Source: VRUE01 sp963822295 (GTDB taxonomy: Bacteria; Actinomycetota; Thermoleophilia; Solirubrobacterales; 70-9). From it: a stretch of 64,000 bases of DNA. Below, piece after piece: positions 17,428 through 25,291 of the stretch (the stretch's first letter is position 1; each line of letters begins with the position of its first letter). Position numbers and translations under genes: made by a program. The notes beneath the pieces were generated by a model, which was given only the letters and a program-made list of their open reading frames with translations, was not told where the DNA came from and did no database searches. The stretch is from NCBI GenBank assembly GCA_963822295.1, contig CAWGHD010000002.1:1922001-1986000 (forward strand), written 5' to 3'.

Positions 17428-18699
17428 ATGGGCATCAACGTGAACGACGCCGGCGTATTGATCGTCCGCGCCTACAAGGGCAATCCGTTTTCGAAGCGAA
17501 GTGGCGCAACGGGCGCGGGCGCCAGCGCAAGCGACGGCTCGGCCGCGCCTGGCTCGAACAGGACAACAGCGGCCGCTGGGTCAAGAGGCGCGGCCGCGTC
17601 TTGAACGACTATCTCGATGAGCGCCGCGCCTACCGCGAAATGGCACGGGTCATCACCGAAGTCGAAGCCGAGCCCCAGCCGGAGCCCGGGGAGCGAGAGC
17701 CGCTCTTCGACGACGCAGCGACGTCATGGCTCGTGCACCTGGAGAACGAGAAGCGCGCAAAGCCATCGACCCTCGCCGGCTACCGCATCCTCTTGGCCGA
17801 GCCGCGTCACGGAGACCGCACCCAGAAGGGCGCGCGGATCATGCGGGCGTTCGGCGGTCAGAAGCTGCGCGGAATCAAGACCGACGACATCCGTCGCTTC
17901 CTCTCCTCGATCGACAAGGAACCGGTCAGCGCCCGCACCGTGAACATGCACCGCCAGGTCCTCCACGCGATCTTCCAGCACGCTCTGCGCAGCGACACCT
18001 TCGGCCTGCGGGAGAACCCGGTGGCGGCGACAGGTAAGCGGCCCGAAGAAGGGGCGCAGCCGGTCGAGACCTTCGAGCCGCAGGAGATCGTCGCCATCGC
18101 CTCCGCTGCCCGGTCTGGGCTTCACCGGAAGCGAAGTGGCTACGCGAACTCGAAGTTCTCCGAGGAGACAAAGACCGAGTGGCAGCGGATCAACGACCAG
18201 GACGCCGCCCTCTTCATCGTCGGCATGCACAGGCCTGCGCATGGGCGAGCTCCTCGCACTGCGCTGGTCAGATGTCGACCTCGAGGCCGGCACCTTGATG
18301 GTCTCGAGGGCGATGTCGGCGGGGCAGGAGTCGAGCACCAAGTCGCGGCGGGCCCGATCGGTGCCGCTCGCCGAGCAGGCTGAGAAGCAGCTCAGGGCCA
18401 TCCGAAAGCGGGGGCACTTCCTCGGCCGCGATGAGCTGGTCTTCTGCCGGCCCAACGGTCAGGCGCTCGATCGCAGCGCGGTGCGCGCTCGCTTTGTTCG
18501 GGCGCAGAGGAAGGCGGGGGTGCGGGTCCGACGCTTCCACGACCTTCGCCACACCTTCGGCAGCCTCGCGATTCAGCAATTCGATGTGGTCGCAGTGAAG
18601 GACATGATGGGTCACTCCAGACTCACGACAACCGAGCGCTATCTGCACTCGAAGCCACGCCCTGGCGATTCGGCGAAGCTCACGCGAGCCTTTAGATAG
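17428..18699 (+). pseudogene. Tyrosine recombinase/integrase with two frameshifts
   Basis: The ATG at 17428 has a perfect AGGAGG site and opens MGINVNDAGVLIVRAYKGN. Near 17,480-17,492 homology moves to another frame, reading FEAKWRNGRGRQRKRRLGRA and on through the SAM-like core-binding domain (WLVHLENEKRAKPSTLAGYR, RTVNMHRQVLHAIFQHALRS). Near 18,225-18,230 it moves again: the catalytic part reads TGLRMGELLALRWSDVDLEA, HDLRHTFGSLAIQ, MMGHSRLTTTERYLH and stops at 18699. The catalytic Arg, His-x-x-Arg, GH and Tyr are all present once the frames are joined. Each break is a single-base change. As it stands no full-length enzyme can be made. Confidence 0.88.
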
Positions 18700-18720
18700 G
18701 CGATGCGGTCCAAGCAGGAC

Positions 18721-19614
18721 CTACTTGGTTGGCAATTCAAGCTGGGAGATGTCCTCTAGGTTCACAAGCGAAACAACGATTTCCCGATCCACGTCTGACG
18801 CACGCTCGAGGATCTGGTCCCGCTGGGCAGCAGAAAGCGGCTCCTCAAGCACAAAAATCAGCCATCCTTTGGTGTTGCGACCAAAATGATTTCGATAGCT
18901 AGTCAGTCTCAGCAGTACGTCAGCGAGTCGATTTCGAAGGTTCTTATCTAGATAGCGACCGCCCAGCTTGATCTCGATCACAAAGTCTGGGAGTTGATCG
19001 ACCGTACTGAGCAGCACTCCATCGACCAGCAGGTTCGGTGCCCCCGTGGCCTTGACGCGGCGTTTGAACTCATATGCCGGGGGCGCCAGTGCCTCGATTC
19101 TGTCCAGGACTTGTTCCTCGACTTCTAGCGCCCGATGCATTCGAGCCCTAGGGTCCCGCGGAGCTGTTGGCTCGGCAGGTGGTGCTCCAAACGCCGGCCT
19201 CAGAGGTTTTTCGTCCTCTTCGACGGTCGCAAAGAGTTGCGCCTGCTGCTCCTCCTCGCTCTGGGGCTTGAGCTCAGATCGGAGCTTGCTGAGCTCCATG
19301 GATTCCTTTTCCTCAGCTTTGTCCTCTTGGCGCTTGAGTCGGGGGAGCCCATAAATGATTAGTCCGACGCCCCCGACCAAGAGCACCCCAAAAATGAATG
19401 GCGCCGCAACTCCCAGGTCGTGCGACGTTTCCTGACGGCTCGTGATCTCCTGTCGCCCAACCTTCGTCAGCTCTTCAATGTCCCGTTCAGGCACTAATAG
19501 GACGTCTGTCTCTCGCAAGATGAGGGCGGGAACCACTACGGCAGCCACGCATAGGAAGGCCCCTACGGAAAGGACAAATTTCGTGAATCCGTGTGCTTCT
19601 GGCCGCGGCCACAT
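18721..19614 (-). CDS. Membrane-anchored protein with PD-(D/E)XK-like C-terminal domain
   Basis: 297 residues. Two membrane segments lie at about residues 11-33 (FVLSVGAFLCVAAVVVPALI) and 69-89 (APFIFGVLLVGGVGLIIYGL). A charged, probably coiled-coil stretch (QEDKAEEKESMELSKLRSEL) and a Pro-rich linker follow, then a globular domain from about residue 160. That domain has NLLVDGVLL and PDFVIEIKLGGRY: Asp198, then Glu214-Ile-Lys216, the spacing expected of a PD-(D/E)XK nuclease-like core. No named family is recognised. Position in the island suggests a membrane-tethered DNA-targeting effector; the nuclease assignment is an inference from one motif. Confidence 0.6.
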   Translation of the reverse strand: MWPRPEAHGFTKFVLSVGAFLCVAAVVVPALILRETDVLLVPERDIEELTKVGRQEITSRQETSHDLGVAAPFIFGVLLVGGVGLIIYGLPRLKRQEDKAEEKESMELSKLRSELKPQSEEEQQAQLFATVEEDEKPLRPAFGAPPAEPTAPRDPRARMHRALEVEEQVLDRIEALAPPAYEFKRRVKATGAPNLLVDGVLLSTVDQLPDFVIEIKLGGRYLDKNLRNRLADVLLRLTSYRNHFGRNTKGWLIFVLEEPLSAAQRDQILERASDVDREIVVSLVNLEDISQLELPTK

Positions 19615-19771
19615 ACCAGAACCGTCTCATCCAGGGTTGACGGACCCCCGGGAAGGGCAACCTCGAGATCAACTGAAGGAATGAGGACGGTCAGGTCGGG
19701 TCCCTTGATTCTCTACTTTTGTCTTCTCAGAAGCCGATCCGGACCCCGTGTGCGCGAATACGCTGTCATTC

Positions 19772-20539
19772 ATGAGTCCTTCCGAGCCCACAATCGACGA
19801 GACCACGGCTGAGGTCATCTACCTAGCCAGAGAGCTTGTGAAGCTCGTAGACAGGGTCAAGGCGCCAGCAGCCTTGGCGGAGACCTACCTGCCCGAGCAG
19901 CTTTCATTTCTTCAGTTGCGTGAGAACTTTCGTTGCTTCGTCTCCCTGATTTCAGAGGGTCGAGATATCCCAGCTGCGCATCTTGCTCGTGCTCTATTCG
20001 AGGAGTCTGTGCGTTGGGCCTGGGTGGACGAGGATCGACCAGAGCGACGAGATGCCTTTCTGGGAGAGGCCGGGCGTGCTCACCGACTGATTGCCGAGGC
20101 GGCTGAGAATCAGGGAATCGACCCCAGCCCAATGTTCGGACCCCTCGTTGAGAGTCGCCTGTTGCCAGCGTCGGCGGGCAAGGCACGCTTCCCTGCGCGG
20201 TTCGAGGATCTTCTTGATTGGACCGATCCGGGTCTGCGTCAGATGCTGTACCTCCAGTACCGCGTACTTTCGCAATACACCCACAGTTCACTGCTTGCAG
20301 CCGCAAGTACCTCCATACTCGACATCGAGGACATCCGAAATGAGGAGGTCTTGCCCACCTCTGCTCGCCTCTATGTAATTCGAAATGCATGTACCAGCGT
20401 GGGCTTTGTTTTCGACTTTTGCATGCCCGGACTCGAATGGGAGGGCTACGAGGAGGAGCCGGCTCTCAACCTCCAGATGATGGGCATCACGGTTCGGATA
20501 GCTGAGCTGACCTACTCCGCCGCGCCCGGAAGTGCGTAG
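19772..20539 (+). CDS. DUF5677/HEPN-like protein
   Basis: 255 residues from ATG 19772; a GTG at 19748 would add eight residues. It is mainly helical. The central stretch AAHLARALFEESVRWAWVDE resembles the DUF5677 pattern (ARxLFExxxxxxW), followed by LQYRVLSQYTHSSLLAAAST with a YTHSS motif like the conserved R/Y-x-H of these helical proteins. No signal peptide or membrane segment. Family knowledge: DUF5677 is a poorly studied helical family seen often in islands and near defence genes. It is 51 bp upstream of the dGTPase-like gene on the same strand, so they may be co-transcribed. Function unknown. Confidence 0.55.
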   Translation: MSPSEPTIDETTAEVIYLARELVKLVDRVKAPAALAETYLPEQLSFLQLRENFRCFVSLISEGRDIPAAHLARALFEESVRWAWVDEDRPERRDAFLGEAGRAHRLIAEAAENQGIDPSPMFGPLVESRLLPASAGKARFPARFEDLLDWTDPGLRQMLYLQYRVLSQYTHSSLLAAASTSILDIEDIRNEEVLPTSARLYVIRNACTSVGFVFDFCMPGLEWEGYEEEPALNLQMMGITVRIAELTYSAAPGSA

Positions 20540-20590
20540 GCCGGCTGTTTGGCTGGGCCCGACTAGCTGCTGAGGAGAGATCAGTGGCTC

Positions 20591-22003
20591 ATGATCTACC
20601 TCGAGCGGATAGCCTCCGACCTGGAACGAATCTCAACCGCTGGAAGCCACCATATGAGTTTGGACTTGACGAACTACGACTGGGGCGGAGAGTCTGACAC
20701 CGCCCGAAGGTGGATCCCCGATCCTCCCAGGAGTCTGGGAGACAAGCGGGATCCCTTTGAGCGTGATCGGGCCCGAATCATCCATAGCGTCGCCTTTCGG
20801 CGCCTGCAGGGCAAGACCCAGATCTTCGCCAGCTCAACTGACTTTCTTCGAACTCGTGTCACGCATTCGATCGAGGTCGCACAGATTGGGCGAGCGCTCG
20901 CCAAGACCCACGGTGTCAACGACAGCCTCGTTGAGGCCGCCTGTCTTGGTCACGACTTAGGTCATCCACCGTTCGGGCACACAGGCGAGGAGATGCTTGC
21001 GGAGTTGCTCACTGATGTCGGAGGCGAGATTGAAGAATCAGGCGCCAGTCTCCCGCTTCCAGGCGTATTTGAGGGCAATGCGCAAAGCTTCCGCTTGGTC
21101 ACGCGGCTTGAGCAGAAGAGCGCCGACTACACCGGCCTAGACCTCTGCCGCGCAACCCTCTTGGGGCTGATCAAGTACCCGTACCGGGAAAATGCTGGCG
21201 GCGCGAAGTTTCTCTACAGCGACGATGCCGATGCATACGAGGAGTGGCTCTTTGCCGGCACCGATAGGAGGCTTTTGACAGACAAAACTGCGTCTCCGGT
21301 CAGGACGCTCCCCTGTCAACTAATGGACTGGGCGGATGACATCGCCTATTCGGTTCATGACCTTGAGGACGGGATAGCCAGCGAGATGCTTCAACCGTGG
21401 CGCTGGGGAACCGACGCATTTGTCGAAACCATTTGGGACGCAGTCACCAAGGCACCAATTCGATGGCCCAACGGTCCTCCCTCACGCGACCAGATCACGC
21501 CGATCATCGATGACCTGACCAAGCGCCTGACTGATCCTCTGGACGAGGCCGAAACCGTGCCGCTTGACGTTGTTCGCGACGTTACTCGGCATTACATCGA
21601 CAAGTTCGCCACGGCCGCAACGCTTGAGCGCACAGGTCCCGGCAACTCCCTTTTCGACTACGAGCTTCGGATCGACGAGCAGATCAGGATCGAGAATCAG
21701 GTTCTGAAGTCGATCACGTTTGAGTTTGTTGTCGACGATGCCGAGACCCGGAGGCTTGCCTTCAAAGGCAAGGAGATTCTTCGGAAGCTTTTTGGAGCTC
21801 TCTACGAGAACGCGACCTCGAACGCCAGGGACCGACTGCTGCTCTTTCCGAGGCCCATGCGAGATGGTCTGGACACACTCGACAACAGCCAAGCGGCCAG
21901 AGCGGTTTGCGACTATCTTGCCTGCATGACGGAGGGACAGGCTCTGCGCCTCTATTCACAGCTGTTTGAGCCTTCCGCCTCCGCGGAGTTCGGCCATGTC
22001 TGA
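20591..22003 (+). CDS. dGTPase-like HD-domain triphosphohydrolase
   Basis: 470 residues from ATG 20591; an internal ATG at 20654 is an alternative. The HD metal-site residues are complete: TRVTHSIEVAQIGRALA (His92), GHDLGHPPFGHTGEE (His121-Asp122) and MDWADDIAYSVHDLEDG (about residues 245-261). The N-terminal RDPFERDRARIIHSVAFRRL and TQIFASSTDFLRTR match dNTP triphosphohydrolases of the Dgt type, and the length fits. The reaction is dGTP to deoxyguanosine plus triphosphate. Family knowledge: dNTP-depleting enzymes of this kind have been shown to act in anti-phage defence, which fits the island. Specificity for dGTP over other dNTPs cannot be read from sequence. Confidence 0.88.
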   Translation: MIYLERIASDLERISTAGSHHMSLDLTNYDWGGESDTARRWIPDPPRSLGDKRDPFERDRARIIHSVAFRRLQGKTQIFASSTDFLRTRVTHSIEVAQIGRALAKTHGVNDSLVEAACLGHDLGHPPFGHTGEEMLAELLTDVGGEIEESGASLPLPGVFEGNAQSFRLVTRLEQKSADYTGLDLCRATLLGLIKYPYRENAGGAKFLYSDDADAYEEWLFAGTDRRLLTDKTASPVRTLPCQLMDWADDIAYSVHDLEDGIASEMLQPWRWGTDAFVETIWDAVTKAPIRWPNGPPSRDQITPIIDDLTKRLTDPLDEAETVPLDVVRDVTRHYIDKFATAATLERTGPGNSLFDYELRIDEQIRIENQVLKSITFEFVVDDAETRRLAFKGKEILRKLFGALYENATSNARDRLLLFPRPMRDGLDTLDNSQAARAVCDYLACMTEGQALRLYSQLFEPSASAEFGHV

Positions 22004-22083
22004 GGGATTTCGTGGGCCATCGATCCGTCCGCCCCAAGGAGGATTCTGCCCTTCTGAGACATCGCGCTTGCAAGGAGAGAACA

Positions 22084-22302
22084 ATGGCCAAAGCTGAAAT
22101 CAGGACCAAGGATGCCGACGGTGGCTGGGTCGTCATCGGACCAGACGGCAGCGAGAGCGACGCCTATCACCGCCAGCTCAATGCTCGCAACCATGCGAGG
22201 CGCCTAGTCCAAGCAGGAGGCGGCGGTGAGGTCATCGTTCGTTCGCGTGCCGGGGAGACGGTGGAGCGGCAGACAGTTCCTGCTCCCTTGACTCCAGCCT
22301 GA
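22084..22302 (+). CDS. DUF2188 small protein
   Basis: 72 residues from ATG 22084, with a good ribosome site AAGGAGAG seven bases upstream. The sequence MAKAEIRTKDADGGWVVIG, then HRQLNARNHARRLVQ and GGEVIVRSRAGETVER, follows the DUF2188 pattern: a strand with a GGW turn, one helix with A-x-x-x-A-R, and two strands. Function of DUF2188 is unknown. It lies 80 bp after the dGTPase-like gene on the same strand, and a second divergent copy of the fold is encoded at 24763-24993 in the same island. Confidence 0.7.
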   Translation: MAKAEIRTKDADGGWVVIGPDGSESDAYHRQLNARNHARRLVQAGGGGEVIVRSRAGETVERQTVPAPLTPA

Positions 22303-22493
22303 TCCGAGTTCCGCGACCAAGCTTTCTCCGTCCTCGCCCTCGCGAAGCCCCATCTGTTTATCTAGCTAATAGCGCTGCCAGCGAGCGGATCATTGACGAG
22401 TCGCAGCGGCACCAGTGCGTCCTCAGCAACCGTCCCGACCGGCAGAGCAACCTCTAACGTGTCGATCGACCACTTCTCGCTTGATCGAGAGGC

Positions 22494-23750
22494 CTACGCG
22501 TTAAGCGATTTGGGGCGAATCGACTTAAAGATGCTCCGGCGTTCAGGCGAAAACAAGACGTAGACCGAATAGGCGGCATCGACGCCTTCGGATCGAAGTG
22601 TGATCTGCTGGCCCCTCTTGTCGACCAGGCGTACCGGCGCAATCTCTTCGCCCCTATTTGCCGCAACCAGCGCTGATATCAGAGTGGCGTCTGGGCGGTT
22701 GCCTCGACTCCAGCCAAATCGTTCATCGAACGACTCTGATGCCCAACACGCAAAGCCGTTCGGATACAGACAACCGTTACGCCGCCACGCCATGGCGACT
22801 GCGACTTCTTGTTTGCTCTCCTCGGCAACTCGACGAGCAGTTGCCTGCCGAGAGATCGACATCTTGGCCGCCAGATGTCCGATATTCCCGATCGATGGAT
22901 CTGATCCATCGAACTCCTTTCGGAGTCGATCCCCCTTTGCCAAGAGCTCGATGCTGAACTGGTTCGCCTCCCTCTCCATCTGGTCTTCAAAATCGGGAGA
23001 CAAACGGTGGCGATTGTCGAGGTGGGCAAGGATCAATCGGTGGTCCTCAAGTACTCCGTGTCCTATCTCATGGGCTAGGACAAACCGTTCTCGCAGTTCG
23101 TGCATGTCCTCCTTGACGTAGACCTCGCCCGTTCGGGTGTGGATGATTCCTTCGAGATTCCGGAGAACGACGTCAACCATCCCCTTAAAACGATGGCGAA
23201 GCTTCTCCTTCTCGTCCGGCTTTAGCTCGATGGCGCCAGCCCTCACTAACTCCGCGACGGCAAGTGCTTGATCTAGATCCACCGGGTCATCCGTGCGCGC
23301 TACGTCCAGCTCCCTTAGGACGGCAACCGCGTTTTTCCGAATCTCAAGCTTTCGGTCGGGCGGAAGAAAGAGGTCGGAGCGAGAGGCTCTTCCATAACTC
23401 GCGGCAGTCCCGCCGCCTCGCATTGCGTCTAGGACAGCCTTGAGGGCTTCCAACTCGGTATCGCTGACGTCGTCAGGCAGATATCGCAGGGCTCTCTGTT
23501 CATGAGGCGAGGTTCCATCGGGATCAGCTTCGATGTAGCCGGCCCATTCCATGAGGAGCTTGACCGGAACCGAATAAACGTCGGCCAGCTTTCGGAGCAT
23601 GGTCGGGGTGGGGCTAGCGATTTTGTCGCTCTCTAGCTGAGACAGATAGCCGGAGTTGATGCCGCATGCTTTTTCGACGTCTCGCAGGGACAGATCACGG
23701 CCCTGGCGGAGCGCGCGCAATTTTTCGCCGAGTGATTCCTGCTTTGCCAT
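22494..23750 (-). CDS. XRE-family HTH / ImmA-IrrE metallopeptidase fusion
   Basis: 418 residues. The N-terminal XRE helix-turn-helix (about 8-65) shows LGEKLRALRQGRDLSLRDVE and GINSGYLSQLESDKI. From about residue 165 an ImmA/IrrE-type domain follows, with the zinc motif ERFVLAHEIGHGVLEDH (HExxH at about residue 227), the downstream EREANQFSIELL supplying the third ligand, and a C-terminal beta region. Family knowledge: such fusions are self-regulating repressors of phages, ICEs and toxin-antitoxin operons, where the peptidase cleaves a repressor after a stress signal. The gene is divergent from the unknown 241-residue gene, with inverted repeats in the 185-bp gap, so it probably represses one or both promoters. 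Confidence 0.87.
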   Translation of the reverse strand: MAKQESLGEKLRALRQGRDLSLRDVEKACGINSGYLSQLESDKIASPTPTMLRKLADVYSVPVKLLMEWAGYIEADPDGTSPHEQRALRYLPDDVSDTELEALKAVLDAMRGGGTAASYGRASRSDLFLPPDRKLEIRKNAVAVLRELDVARTDDPVDLDQALAVAELVRAGAIELKPDEKEKLRHRFKGMVDVVLRNLEGIIHTRTGEVYVKEDMHELRERFVLAHEIGHGVLEDHRLILAHLDNRHRLSPDFEDQMEREANQFSIELLAKGDRLRKEFDGSDPSIGNIGHLAAKMSISRQATARRVAEESKQEVAVAMAWRRNGCLYPNGFACWASESFDERFGWSRGNRPDATLISALVAANRGEEIAPVRLVDKRGQQITLRSEGVDAAYSVYVLFSPERRSIFKSIRPKSLNA

Positions 23751-23935
23751 CTAACTCAGGATGGCAAAGAGCCCAGATGGATGTCAAGGCATAAACAGAT
23801 GCCTTTACAGGCGTCTACAGAGCGTGATACTTTGTGAAAGCACAGCAATAGGCGACTGTCGCCGAGTTTCGCCGGCAGTCGCCCTGACGAAGAGATCCGG
23901 GCAAAAAACCGGATCACCTCTATCCGCCGTCGGGC
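23751..23935. promoter_or_regulatory. Divergent operator/promoter region with nested palindromes
   Basis: The gap between the XRE-ImmA/IrrE gene (minus) and the 23936 gene (plus) has GGCAT-AAACAG-ATGCC (23788-23803), overlapping AGATGCC-TTTACA-GGCGTCT (23797-23816, one mismatch). Further on is GGCGACTG ... CAGTCGCC (23851-23883, 8-bp arms), then GATCCGG-GCAAAAAA-CCGGATC (23894-23915, 7-bp arms). The first pair, nearest the repressor gene, are good candidates for its operator. The last two may be 5'-leader hairpins of the plus-strand transcript. Confidence 0.5.
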
Positions 23936-24661
23936 ATGACGGCAGAAACGGAGCCTAATCCAATGTCATTTGCAAACGTTGAGGGAATCCCCGTAAGCGA
24001 GGTCGACACGTCAATAGATGTCGTGTCTCTCGGAGACGGAAGCCACGAGCGCGACGCCGTCAAGGTCACGGTGGCGATGAAGCTCGGGGCGGACGTCGAC
24101 AGCGAGAAGGAGACGCTGTTGATCCTGCCCCTGGCATCAGCGACCCAGAGCAAACCTCTGGTCCGCTTCGTCGACGAGCCAGTCAAAGACGCGCAGGTCT
24201 TCGAAATAGACGACCTCCCGCGCTCCGACTACGACAAGGAGCTGGTCGAGAGACTCGAGGCCTTGGCTGACGGCACGGCCAAAAAGGAGCATAAGGCCGT
24301 GGCCACCCAGATCGAGCGGTGTTCCGAAGCACTCTCGGCTGCAGTAGTCAAAGTCAAGCCGGGCCAGCGTGACCTGCGGCTCTTCTACGAGATCGCTGCC
24401 CCGAAGGTGGCTGACCGCGAGTTCGAGTTCAACGTGATCGGCCCCTTGCCGAGCTTCCTGCTCAGCACCGGAGGGTCGATCGGGCTCATCGCAGCACTCC
24501 CTCGCCGCACATCTGTGGTCACGGCGGTGGCTTTCAGCGATCCAACCAACCCCGGATCGGAAATCCCCAACAAGGCGGAAGCGGATCTCGGCTTCCGCCA
24601 TCACATCGGGTGGCAGTGGAACAACGACCCGCTCTTCAAAGTCCGCTACCGATACGCCTAA
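23936..24661 (+). CDS. Hypothetical protein of the island
   Basis: 241 residues from ATG 23936; ATG 23963 (MSFANVEGIPVSE) has a better-spaced GGAG and is an equally good start. I do not recognise it. The N-terminal 75 residues look beta-rich (DVVSLGDGSHERDAVKVTVA), a helical segment follows (LVERLEALADGTAKKEHKAV), and near residues 170-205 there is a hydrophobic patch FLLSTGGSIGLIAAL. It ends in aromatic/basic strands (HHIGWQWNNDPLFKVRYRYA). No signal peptide. It is transcribed divergently from the XRE-ImmA/IrrE gene and is followed by a strong hairpin. Regulation by that repressor is likely; function is unknown. Confidence 0.6.
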   Translation: MTAETEPNPMSFANVEGIPVSEVDTSIDVVSLGDGSHERDAVKVTVAMKLGADVDSEKETLLILPLASATQSKPLVRFVDEPVKDAQVFEIDDLPRSDYDKELVERLEALADGTAKKEHKAVATQIERCSEALSAAVVKVKPGQRDLRLFYEIAAPKVADREFEFNVIGPLPSFLLSTGGSIGLIAALPRRTSVVTAVAFSDPTNPGSEIPNKAEADLGFRHHIGWQWNNDPLFKVRYRYA

Positions 24662-24667
24662 GTGAAC

Positions 24668-24703
24668 GTGCCGCCTGGGGGTCGATGAGCCCCCAGGCGG
24701 CAC
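24668..24703 (+). terminator. Strong hairpin after the 23936-24661 gene
   Basis: A perfect 14-bp stem (24668-24681 with 24690-24703, arms GTGCCGCCTGGGGG and its complement) and an 8-nt loop begin 7 bp after the stop codon. The following bases are AGCAAAAAGG, so the usual T-run is absent. Position and strength still favour transcription termination or 3'-end protection. Confidence 0.6.
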
Positions 24704-24762
24704 AGCAAAAAGGCCGACGGCGTGACTATCTTCGGTAAATCAAAGTCTAAGGAGAACGCATC

Positions 24763-24993
24763 ATGAAACGAATCGACGTGGTCAAGAAGGGCGAGAAGTG
24801 GATCGGCCAGAGTGGCGGCAGGACGGTGCGAAACACCGGAGCGCCGACGAAGCAGGCGGCCGTGAAGAACACCGCCGGCGTTGCAAAGCGCGCGCCCCAG
24901 CCGGTCACGGTGAAGATCCACAAGGAGAAGGGCGGTATCCAGGAAGAGCGGACCTACCCGCGCTCGGCGGATCCGCGCAGGTCCAAGGGCTAG
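24763..24993 (+). CDS. DUF2188 small basic protein
   Basis: 76 residues from ATG 24763, with the ribosome site AAGGAGA eight bases upstream. MKRIDVVKKGEKWIGQSGGR, a helix with TKQAAVKNTAGVAKR, then VTVKIHKEKGGIQEERTYPR match the DUF2188 outline (VV..GGW..., central helix, RDGRI.(E/D)R end). It is strongly basic. It is the last gene of the island before the tRNA-like region and the right repeat. Function is unknown. Two DUF2188 genes in 8 kb is notable. Confidence 0.65.
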   Translation: MKRIDVVKKGEKWIGQSGGRTVRNTGAPTKQAAVKNTAGVAKRAPQPVTVKIHKEKGGIQEERTYPRSADPRRSKG

Positions 24994-25053
24994 GTCAGGC
25001 GACCCGGACTTAAACCCTGCCGCCATGCCGGAGGTCGCGGCTTTCTTGCCCAT

Positions 25054-25135
25054 GCGAGAGCGAAATCGTGCTCTCACGGGACCCTGGGTAACAGTGGGTC
25101 CCATGAACTGCTCTGTCTGAGCTACCCAACCGGAG
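25054..25135 (-). other. tRNA-like structured segment beside tRNA-Asp
   Basis: Read on the minus strand, it begins with a D-arm-like GTAGCTCAGACAGAGC (GCTC-GAGC stem at 25110-25122). A 7-bp stem GGGACCC/GGGTCCC (25078-25102) and a 6-bp stem GAGAGC/GCTCTC (25056-25075) follow. The order resembles D, anticodon and T arms, but the loops do not fit a functional tRNA and no T-loop TTCGA is seen. It may be a decayed or element-borne tRNA-like RNA, or simply a structured element end. Confidence 0.35.
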
Positions 25136-25165
25136 CGCGATTCGGCGCTGCGAGTGGGATCGAGA

Positions 25166-25241
<76 letters not shown>

Positions 25242-25291
25242 GAGGGATGGGCCTGCGGCCCGGCGGCTTATCTTAGGGATCGGGGGCGGGG

